Source: JADGGM01 sp027307005 | GTDB taxonomy: Bacteria; Gemmatimonadota; Gemmatimonadetes; Gemmatimonadales; Gemmatimonadaceae | Assembly (NCBI GenBank): GCA_035455745.1 | Contig: DATIEP010000057.1 | Span: forward strand, 1 to 24,757 | Length of the DNA stretch: 24,757 nt | Direction: 5' to 3' | Shown: positions 7,313-14,210 of the stretch, piece by piece | How the letters are laid out: every line of letters begins with the position of its first letter | How positions within the stretch are numbered: the first letter of the stretch is position 1 | The notes under the pieces: model-generated | The model's input: the letters and a program-made list of their open reading frames with translations, nothing else | The model's database searches: none | Told to the model about the DNA's origin: nothing | Program-made: the position numbers and the translations under genes

Positions 7313-7739
7313 CAGGCGGACAACACGCGGACAAGGCCGGACAGAAGGCGGACCGCTCGGTTGTAGTGAACCTGGCGAGGGGCAAGGTGACATGGCGGCG
7401 CGTTTTTTGGCCGTGTGGCACGCGGGGTCGGGCGTTGATGACAGCACGGATCGCTCGGCTGCTGGGCAGCGTCGTCGCATCTTCATGCTGTTCTGTTGTT
7501 TTTCAACAAACAACGAATTGATCCTCACCAGGCTCGATGGACCCGGCGTGGAGCAGCCGAGCGATCCGAGCGGTGTCCGGTGTGCCCATGCTGTGTTCGT
7601 GTCTTCATGTACGTAAATATCAGAACTTCTGCTCCCTGAACTCAGAGGCGGCGCGAACGACTCGACCATCCATTGCGCTTCGTCGCTGGTCGCGTGCAGC
7701 TGGCGTTGAATCACCGGGAGTGTCGTGCGCCGTCATCGC
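7313..7739. other. 427-bp gap between convergent genes, no gene recognised
   Basis: No reading frame here shows recognisable protein on either strand. The left end holds an imperfect duplication of the 3' end of the anti-sigma gene. Short symmetric elements are TTGTT-TTTC-AACAA near 7495, TACGTA (7610-7615) and CAGAA-C-TTCTG (7621-7631). The stretch is somewhat less GC-rich than its neighbours. It probably contains the transcript ends of both flanking convergent units, but I see no classical terminator with a T-run. Confidence 0.5.
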
Positions 7740-8768
7740 CTAACGGGACGCCGCGCCGGCGGCCTTGACCCGGGGACGGCGGCGCCGCTCCGGGAAATGC
7801 CGATCGAGAAGCCGAAGCATGGCGCGCTCTTCCGGATAGTGGCCGCCCGCCGTCTTGCCGCGCGCGCGGGGCAGAATCGTGTCGCCGTGGTCCAGGTAGC
7901 GCGCGAGCACGATCGGGTGGATGTAGCTCGAGCGGCAGATGGCCGGCGTGTTGCCCAGTTCGGCCGCCACGAGGCGGATGGCGAGCACGACATTCTTCTT
8001 CGCTTCACGCGCACTGGCCGCCGGACCGAGGTCCGAGAGCACCATCGCCGTCCGCAGCGTGCCGCCCCAGGTGCGAAAATCCTTGGCCGTGTACCGGGCC
8101 GGCGTGAGGCGGCGCACGTAGTCGTTGACCTCGCGCTGCGTGAGGTTGTGCCAGACGCCGTCGGCGATGTACCGGAAGAGACGCGTGCCCGGCGTCTCGA
8201 GCAGCGCGCGCACCAGCGTGGCTAACGCCCGATCGACCACCACGCGACGCTGCTCCTTGTTGGACTTGCCGCGGAAGGCGAACGCGATCGCGTTCCCGTC
8301 GACCTGGACATGGCGCTTGTTGAGCGTCGTGATGCCGAACGTGTGATTCTCGCGCGTGTAGCGCTCGTTGCCCGGCCGGAAGAATCCCTTGCTGATGAGC
8401 CGCACGACGCCGGCCGCGACCCGGTCGCGCGTCAGTTCGCGGCCGCTGCCTAACTGAGTGTACAACGCGTCGCGGATCATCGGCAGGTCGTGCGCCAGTC
8501 GCCGGAGCCGGTGGTACTTCCGCTGCTCCCGCTTCGCGACCGCGCGCTCGTGGTACCGGTACTGCTTGCGTCCCTTGACGTCGAACCCCCACGCCTGGAT
8601 CGCGGCGCGCGGACTGGCGGCAATGTGAACGTCGCGCCAGGCGGGCGGCACCCGCAACGCATCGATCCGCGCGAGCTGCTTGCGGTCGCGGACCACGCGC
8701 CCCTGCGCATCCTCGTACCGAAAGCCCGTCGACTTCCCGCCGCGCCGCTCGATCCACTCACCGGTCAT
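7740..8768 (-). CDS. Bacterial DNA topoisomerase IB
   Basis: The 342-residue protein matches the compact poxvirus-like bacterial type IB topoisomerases. The N-terminal beta domain includes RIDALRVPPAWRDVHIA (34-50), WGFDVKGRKQYRYH (60-73) and KYHRLRRLAHDLP (84-96). The catalytic domain has IAFAFRGKSNKEQ (161-173, catalytic Lys candidate K168), YTAKDFRTWGGT (226-237, R232) and the nucleophile region ICRSSYIHP with Y282 as active-site tyrosine. It relaxes supercoils by forming a 3'-phosphotyrosyl intermediate. ATG 8768 is chosen because MTGEWIERRGGKSTGFRYED begins the conserved fold; an in-frame ATG at 8831 would add 21 residues of low relevance. It is divergent from the asparagine-synthase-like gene. 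Its TAG stop is part of a GTTAGGC motif copy. Confidence 0.95.
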   Translation of the reverse strand: MTGEWIERRGGKSTGFRYEDAQGRVVRDRKQLARIDALRVPPAWRDVHIAASPRAAIQAWGFDVKGRKQYRYHERAVAKREQRKYHRLRRLAHDLPMIRDALYTQLGSGRELTRDRVAAGVVRLISKGFFRPGNERYTRENHTFGITTLNKRHVQVDGNAIAFAFRGKSNKEQRRVVVDRALATLVRALLETPGTRLFRYIADGVWHNLTQREVNDYVRRLTPARYTAKDFRTWGGTLRTAMVLSDLGPAASAREAKKNVVLAIRLVAAELGNTPAICRSSYIHPIVLARYLDHGDTILPRARGKTAGGHYPEERAMLRLLDRHFPERRRRPRVKAAGAASR

Positions 8769-8852
8769 GTCCAGGCTTCCGTGGCAAGAAGCAGTCCTCG
8801 TGGCCTGGCAGCCTTCGGTGACGCCATGCATTCTCCATGGCGTCTCCCGGCC

Positions 8853-10652
8853 ATGGCTAACTTCCTCGTCATCTTCGATCCGAACGGCGAACGCCGCACG
8901 GCGTTCGTCGGGCGCGCGAGTCAGGACATCGCGCTCATGCCGGGACTCGTGCAGGGGACGGTGTCGAGCGGATGCATGACGATGCTCTGGGCGGCCGGCG
9001 CGCGCGCGCCGGTGGCCGCGTGCGGCGACGCCGCCGGCGCCGCGCTCGTGTTAGGCGACGCGATCGATGCGACGGGGGCGCGCATCTCGCTGGACCGCGT
9101 TCGCGCCGCGTGGGGCTCGGCCGATGCGATTCCGGCAGCGTTCGACGGCTATCATGTGGCCATCGTGTACACGCCGGCAGCAGGACTCCGCATCGTCACC
9201 GATCTCATCGGGATGTTTCCGGTGTACTGGTGGGCCGAGGGCGACGTCGTGCTCGTTGCGTCGAGTCCGGAGCTGTTCACATGGCACCCGCAGTTCCGCC
9301 CAACGCTGGACGCCGACGGGCTCGCCGGTATTCTGCTCACCGGCTATTCGATCGGCGGACGCACATTGCAGCGCGGTGTGCGGCGGCTCGCGCCGGGCGC
9401 CGCCCTGCTCGCGCTGCCGGGTGCGATGCCTCGCGAGCGCGTGCAGTACACGCTGCCAGTGTCCACGCGCTACCACGGCCTGCCGTTCTCGGCGCAGTCC
9501 GACCTCTTGCACGAGGCGCTGACGGATGCCGTGCGCCGGCACGCGCCGCCGAATGAACCGAGCGCGCAGTCGCTGTCCGGCGGGCGCGATTCGCGGCAAT
9601 TGGCGGGGATGCTGCACGCGCAAGGATCGGTCATCACGGCCGTGACGTTTGGCGATCCGAAGGACATCGAGATGCGGTGCGCGGTCGCCGTGGCGCGCGC
9701 GACGGCGCGCGAGCATCGAGTGCTGCCAATCGAGCTCCGGCACGATGGCACGTTCATCGAGCAGCATGCGCGATGGCTGCACTGCGCAACCGGATTCAAC
9801 TCCGTGAGTCACTGGGCGTCTGCCCCGCGCATCAGCGATCTTCCACCGCGTCTCGTGACCGGCTGCGGAATGGATCCGATCATCGGCGGCACGCACCTGA
9901 TGTGGGGCTACGACAAGGCGGCGCGGCGTTTCACGTTCGATGCGTTCTTCCAGCGACTGAATTCCTGGGGCGTCGCCGAGGATAAGTTAGGCGAACTGCT
10001 GCGGCCGGTGGGCGGGCGCGACCTGGTCGAGGCGGCCAAGCGCGAGGTACGCTCGGTGTACGAATCCTACTCGGACCTCGACTGGCAGCGCGCCTGGTGC
10101 TTCGATGTGCATCATCGCCAGCGGTTGCACGTGGGGGCGACGCCATGGCTGCTGTCCTTCGGCAGCTGGCCCGCGCAGCCGTCGATCGACACACGCGTCC
10201 TCGACGTGGCGGGAGGACTGCCCGTGGAAACGCTGGCCGAGAGGCGGGCGCAGGACGCGATCATCATCAAGCGGTTCCCGACGCTGGCCGCACTGCCGTT
10301 GGATCGGAACAACTACGACATGACGCCGCTGGCGCCGCGTGCGCGCTACGCAGCCGCGGAGTACGTTAGGCAGCGAGTGTCGCGCCTGCGCACGCCGTTA
10401 TCGCTCGGCCCGCGCGTCGAACGCCGCGTGTACTACAGATTGTACGACGTGAACGGTGCCGGGTGGCGTGCAGCCCGCCGGCTGGCGGACCAGCATCGCG
10501 ATGCGCTCGACGGCATCGTCGATCGCGCATGCCTGGATGCGTTTCTCCCGCCGGCCGATCAAGACCTCGCCGTGCGCAATGGCATTACAGACGCATCGGC
10601 GCCCAAGCTCCTCGTCGGCCTAACGCTCTGGGCGCGAGATCATCTGAGATAG
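8853..10652 (+). CDS. Asparagine-synthase-like protein without glutaminase cysteine
   Basis: The 599-residue protein has a degenerate N-terminal Ntn/GATase-II-like half (about 1-200, including VTDLIGMFPVYWW and VLVASSPELFTW). The synthetase half has the PP-loop SGGRDS (242-247), which binds ATP in asparagine synthases. The second residue is Ala, not the Cys needed for glutamine hydrolysis, and no Cys occurs near the N terminus. The enzyme could therefore use free ammonia or another nucleophile, or catalyse amide formation as in the lasso-peptide cyclases (McjC) and some polysaccharide-locus homologues. No lasso precursor, protease or leader-binding gene is nearby. The start is uncertain: ATG 8853 is followed directly by the fold (MANFLVIFDP); ATG 8826 is in frame and would add nine residues. 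Neither has a good ribosome binding site. Confidence 0.8.
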   Translation: MANFLVIFDPNGERRTAFVGRASQDIALMPGLVQGTVSSGCMTMLWAAGARAPVAACGDAAGAALVLGDAIDATGARISLDRVRAAWGSADAIPAAFDGYHVAIVYTPAAGLRIVTDLIGMFPVYWWAEGDVVLVASSPELFTWHPQFRPTLDADGLAGILLTGYSIGGRTLQRGVRRLAPGAALLALPGAMPRERVQYTLPVSTRYHGLPFSAQSDLLHEALTDAVRRHAPPNEPSAQSLSGGRDSRQLAGMLHAQGSVITAVTFGDPKDIEMRCAVAVARATAREHRVLPIELRHDGTFIEQHARWLHCATGFNSVSHWASAPRISDLPPRLVTGCGMDPIIGGTHLMWGYDKAARRFTFDAFFQRLNSWGVAEDKLGELLRPVGGRDLVEAAKREVRSVYESYSDLDWQRAWCFDVHHRQRLHVGATPWLLSFGSWPAQPSIDTRVLDVAGGLPVETLAERRAQDAIIIKRFPTLAALPLDRNNYDMTPLAPRARYAAAEYVRQRVSRLRTPLSLGPRVERRVYYRLYDVNGAGWRAARRLADQHRDALDGIVDRACLDAFLPPADQDLAVRNGITDASAPKLLVGLTLWARDHLR

Positions 10653-10698
10653 AAGTGCGTTGTGCGGCCTGGGATCGCCGGCTTGCCGTCGACGACGC

Positions 10699-12591
10699 TC
10701 ATGGACCGAACAGGACGTCCTGCCGCGAGAGCAGGCGTCCGTTGGCCGCTCGGACCTCGAGTGCCGCTCGACCCGTATCCGCCTCGGCGACGAGAAAATC
10801 GTAGGTCTCGCCGATCGACACCGGCTGTCGCGCCTCGACGCGAACGCGACGAGCGGCGTTGACCGGATACGCGTCCTTCGCGATCGGAATCCATTGCAGA
10901 TCGCTGCCGGTGCTCGGTCCGCTCGTTCTCACGAGCTCGAACCGTATGAGGGGATTCCCAACCGTGATGTTCATCAACCGGAAGCGATACGGCACATGCG
11001 CCCGCAGTTGGATTGGTGTCGACGTCTCGCCCGCATTGAGCATGACTGTGCCATCCGGACGATTCCCAATGATGAACACGCGGTCGCGATCGGTATTCCA
11101 GACGGCGCCGGAATCGAGGACGATGAGCGGGCCATACAAGCCACGCATTTGCTGGTACATCGCGTTGAGATGCGTGTGGTACATGTAGCTGCCGGGGCGC
11201 CGTGGCGTCACGAGCACAGGAAAGGAATCGCCAGGCTCGACCGGCGGCTCCATCGCCCCCGGCATGCCGCTCATGCCGACCACGCCATCGGCGCCGGACT
11301 CGACTTCCAACCCGTGCCAATGGATTTGCGTCGCCTGCGCGGTGCGATTGACGATCCAAATGCGCGTCGGCTCACCGCGATGCAGAATGATGGCAGGACC
11401 GAGCATTGCGCTCGAGTCGATGTCGCCGTGACCCGCATCGACGACATATTCGAATTTGTTCGCCGTGTCGCCTAACGAGGCTCTGGACTCGACGACCAAC
11501 CGGACCGTGCGCCGCTCGCCCTGGTACGCATGCCACCCGGCGGGCGCGCGGATCCTGATCCCGAGCACGAGGCCGCCCATGTCCATGCCGTCGTGCGAGC
11601 CGCCGTCGGTTCGACCCGGCGGATAGCCGTTCAGCTCGTGTTGCAGGCGCAGGTCCGGCGGCTCGACGGCAGGCGGCAGCGAAGGGTTGTCCACGACGTG
11701 AAAATTGATGTGGCAGTGAAAGATCCATCCGCCCGGTCGATCGGCCAGCCACGCCACGTCCATGGTCGTGCCGGCGTGAAGGTCCTCGGTGACCTCTTCG
11801 CGTTGTTGGTCCTGCCAGTACACGGTGTCGCGGGCGAGGTCTCCGTGCGCGTTGACGCGAAAGAAGAAGCCGTGCAGGTGGAGCGGGTGCGGCTCGTCGC
11901 TCGCGTTGATCACGCGCCAGCGGATGGAGTCGCCCATGTTGTACGTTAGGCGTTCGGTGAAGGGCCACGGCCGCCCGTTGATCGTGTAGATCCCATTGAC
12001 ATCCCTGGGGTTCGAGTCGCTGCTTTGCCCCTCCCGCTCAATGATGAACACCCGATCGCGCCCGGGCGTGGCGCCGGGCGGGTCGACGATGAATGCGCCG
12101 TTGAGATGCGCATCATCCCGCCACCGGCTGTCGAACGACTCGCCATGGGTGGCGCCCCAGTAGTAGTACGTGCCCGGCACGTCGGCGACGAAGCGGGCGG
12201 TGCCGATCGCGTTAGGCGCGATGACCAGCGAGTCGAGCGGCATCCGGCGGCGGGCGGACAGCCCGTGTACCACCAGATCGGCGCCGGTGCGATTCTCGAT
12301 CCGCGCCACGATGTGTGTGCCGAGCGGCACCCGGAGCATGGGGCCCGGATCCTCCAGCGCCTTTCCGGTCTCGCCGAACGCAAGGATCTGAATGCCCCGG
12401 CCCGCGGGCCCGTACGGGCGCCACTCGCCCGACTCGGCGACGAGCGATACGGATGCGGTGCCGTCGGTTAGGCTGCCGGCAGGCGTCCGGCCGTCGTTGA
12501 ACTCGATGATCGGCGGACCGGGGTGCGAAAATTTCGTGGCCGCGGCGCCCAGTCCGAGGACGACCAGGATCACGCCGGCAGACTGTCGCAT
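10699..12591 (-). CDS. Multicopper oxidase with permuted copper-motif order, secreted
   Basis: The 630-residue protein begins with a signal-like stretch MRQSAGVILVVLGLGAAAT. Four cupredoxin-like regions follow. Region A (about 65-170) is domain-1-like but has lost most copper residues (VVHGL at 107-111; YYYWGATHG at 142-150). Region B has HPLHLHG (235-241) and FHCHINFH (291-298), the type 1 and trinuclear ligands normally found in the last domain. Region C has HWHG (424-427) and YMYHTH (469-474), motifs normally found in the first domain. Region D (about 500-625, RFRLMNITVGNPLIRF) is domain-2-like. All four trinuclear copper motifs are present, so oxidase activity is plausible; the substrate is unknown. 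ATG 12591 was chosen for the signal peptide; an in-frame upstream start at 12705 would run through the promoter and operator elements. Confidence 0.88.
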   Translation of the reverse strand: MRQSAGVILVVLGLGAAATKFSHPGPPIIEFNDGRTPAGSLTDGTASVSLVAESGEWRPYGPAGRGIQILAFGETGKALEDPGPMLRVPLGTHIVARIENRTGADLVVHGLSARRRMPLDSLVIAPNAIGTARFVADVPGTYYYWGATHGESFDSRWRDDAHLNGAFIVDPPGATPGRDRVFIIEREGQSSDSNPRDVNGIYTINGRPWPFTERLTYNMGDSIRWRVINASDEPHPLHLHGFFFRVNAHGDLARDTVYWQDQQREEVTEDLHAGTTMDVAWLADRPGGWIFHCHINFHVVDNPSLPPAVEPPDLRLQHELNGYPPGRTDGGSHDGMDMGGLVLGIRIRAPAGWHAYQGERRTVRLVVESRASLGDTANKFEYVVDAGHGDIDSSAMLGPAIILHRGEPTRIWIVNRTAQATQIHWHGLEVESGADGVVGMSGMPGAMEPPVEPGDSFPVLVTPRRPGSYMYHTHLNAMYQQMRGLYGPLIVLDSGAVWNTDRDRVFIIGNRPDGTVMLNAGETSTPIQLRAHVPYRFRLMNITVGNPLIRFELVRTSGPSTGSDLQWIPIAKDAYPVNAARRVRVEARQPVSIGETYDFLVAEADTGRAALEVRAANGRLLSRQDVLFGP

Positions 12592-12636
12592 TGCAGATGT
12601 CTCGGGGGTGCGGGAAGGAGGGGTGCTACACGCCGC

Positions 12637-12668
12637 TGTATAGTGAGACGGACGTTCCCAATTGTCAA
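12637..12668 (-). promoter_or_regulatory. Promoter and operator-like element of the multicopper oxidase gene
   Basis: On the minus strand a perfect -35 TTGACA (plus positions 12663-12668) lies 18 bases from ACTATA (12639-12644), or 20 from TATACA (12637-12642). The spacer and -10 are covered by TATAGT...GACGTTCCC (12639-12659, read on the plus strand), which resembles the element at 4515-4536. A repressor bound here would block transcription of the oxidase. The distance to the start at 12591 is about 45 bases. No strong Shine-Dalgarno sequence follows. Confidence 0.5.
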
Positions 12669-12684
12669 ACCGTTCTAACGTTTG
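12666..12684. promoter_or_regulatory. Near-palindrome in the oxidase/efflux divergent spacer
   Basis: CAAACCGTTCTAACGTTTG is an inverted repeat: CAAACCGTT on the left and AACGTTTG on the right, with one bulged base around a CT centre. It sits next to the oxidase -35 element. It could be a dimeric regulator site controlling the divergent oxidase and RND genes. No regulator gene adjoins either gene. Confidence 0.35.
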
Positions 12685-12920
12685 GGCTTCGGCGAAGGGC
12701 AACACGTCTCGCGCAAAGTGTCCATTTCGGCATCGCTCGAACGTCGCTATTCGGACGGCGCGTCACCGCTTCGTCGCCAAGCGATCCTCGATCGCCTGCG
12801 GCAACGTCCGATTGTTGTCAAAACCACACCGATCGAACGAAAAATTTTGCGGCGAGGGAACCGCGCGAGCCTGAGCGCCGTTTGGGACATCAACGTATAT
12901 CGCCTTCAGGACTACCGAGA
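12685..12920. other. Leader region upstream of the RND efflux operon
   Basis: These 236 bases have no recognised gene. An open frame continues upstream of the adaptor ATG, but its translation is not adaptor-like. The region contains TTGTCA (12815-12820) and an AT-rich run, GAAAAATTTTG (about 12839-12849), that may belong to the efflux promoter. I could not fit a convincing -10 at normal spacing. No transcription start can be assigned. Confidence 0.35.
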
Positions 12921-14165
12921 ATGCAGAATCGAACCGACTCTCAATTGCCAAACGAATCGCAGACCCCGCGCTCGCGCCGCACGTGGATCATCGCCGGTAC
13001 GGCGGTCGCGATTCTCGCGACGCTCGCCGCGGGGCGTGCGATCAGCGGCCACGACGCTCAACCGCAGGGACCGCCGCCTGCGCCACCGGTCACCGTTGCC
13101 GCAGCCATTGGGCGATCGGTCACCGATTGGGATGAGTTCACAGGCCATCTCGAATCGGTCGACATGGTGGACGTGCGCCCGCGCGTCTCCGGGTACGTCG
13201 AGCGCGTCGCGTTCACGGAAGGCGCCATGGTGAACAAGGGCGACGTGCTGTTCGTCATCGATCCTCGGCCCTACGAAGCCGAGGTGGAAAAGGCGAAAGC
13301 GGATCTCGCGCAAGCCGAGACGCGGCGCACGCTCGCGCAATCGGAGGTCGCGCGCGCCAAGCACTTGCTCGCGGCGCAAGCGATCTCGCGGCAGGACTAC
13401 GACACGCGCACGAGTGCGAGCGCCGAGGGCGATGCGGCGGTGCAGGCCGCGCAGGCTGCACTGACGACGGCGCAGCTCAACCTCGAGTGGACGACGGTCC
13501 GGGCGCCGATCACCGGCCGCGTCGGCCGCGCGCAGGTGACGCCGGGGAATCTGGTCCAGGCGGGTGCGGCTAACGCAACGCCGCTGACGACGGTGGTGTC
13601 GCTCGACCCGATCTACGTCTACTTCGACGGCGATGAGCAGACGTATCTCAAGGACCTCGGGCTCTCGCCGGCGTCCGGCGCGCACGCGGCCCAACAGAAG
13701 ACCCAGCGCGTGGTGTACATGGGCCTCGCGGACGAGACCGGGTATCCGCACGAAGGGCGCATCGACTTCGTCGACAACGCGTTGGACCCGGTGGCCGGCA
13801 CGATCCGCGCGCGGGCGGTGTTCGCCAACCACGACCATCGCCTAACGCCGGGATTGTTCGCCCGGATCAAGCTCATTGGCAGCAAGAGCTACGACGCCAC
13901 GCTCATCCGCGACGATGCGGTGGGCACGGACCAGGATCGGAAATTCGTGTTCGTGCTCAAGCCCGACAACACCGTGGATTATCGCGCCATCACGCTCGGC
14001 CCCATGGATGATGGGCTGCGTGTGGTGAAGCAGGGACTCAAGCCCGGTGAGCGGGTGGTCGTCAACGGACTGCAGCGTGTGCGGCCGGGCGCCAAGGTCA
14101 CGCCGACAGTCGTGCCCATGACGCCGCCGTCCGACTCGCAGCCGTCCGTCGCATCGGTGCACTAG
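12921..14165 (+). CDS. RND efflux periplasmic adaptor (membrane fusion protein)
   Basis: The 414-residue protein is an AcrA/MexE-type adaptor. An N-terminal membrane anchor (about 22-42, WIIAGTAVAILATLAAG) has no lipobox cysteine. The first lipoyl half follows, VDVRPRVSGYVERVAFTEGAMVNKGDVLFVID (about 83-114). A coiled-coil hairpin (about 118-200, rich in Ala/Glu/Lys) precedes the second lipoyl half LEWTTVRAPITGRVGRAQVTPG, then the beta-barrel and membrane-proximal domains. It would link the inner-membrane pump to the outer-membrane channel. ATG 12921 is preceded by AGGA (12908-12911) nine bases upstream. The pump gene follows after 45 bases. Substrate specificity cannot be read, and no regulator gene is adjacent. 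Confidence 0.95.
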   Translation: MQNRTDSQLPNESQTPRSRRTWIIAGTAVAILATLAAGRAISGHDAQPQGPPPAPPVTVAAAIGRSVTDWDEFTGHLESVDMVDVRPRVSGYVERVAFTEGAMVNKGDVLFVIDPRPYEAEVEKAKADLAQAETRRTLAQSEVARAKHLLAAQAISRQDYDTRTSASAEGDAAVQAAQAALTTAQLNLEWTTVRAPITGRVGRAQVTPGNLVQAGAANATPLTTVVSLDPIYVYFDGDEQTYLKDLGLSPASGAHAAQQKTQRVVYMGLADETGYPHEGRIDFVDNALDPVAGTIRARAVFANHDHRLTPGLFARIKLIGSKSYDATLIRDDAVGTDQDRKFVFVLKPDNTVDYRAITLGPMDDGLRVVKQGLKPGERVVVNGLQRVRPGAKVTPTVVPMTPPSDSQPSVASVH

Positions 14166-14210
14166 ACTCGCCGCAACTTCGCAACCGTTCGAGTATCACG
14201 GAGTCCAGGT

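Noticed and set aside
7309..7521. Short plus-strand frame in the gap after the anti-sigma gene
   Set aside because: It has a GTG start with no ribosome binding site, composition unlike a protein, and lies partly in a local duplication.
8853..10652. Lasso-peptide biosynthetic cluster around the asparagine-synthase-like gene
   Set aside because: No leader peptidase, RRE protein, ABC exporter or precursor-like small frame adjoins; the neighbours are a topoisomerase and a multicopper oxidase.
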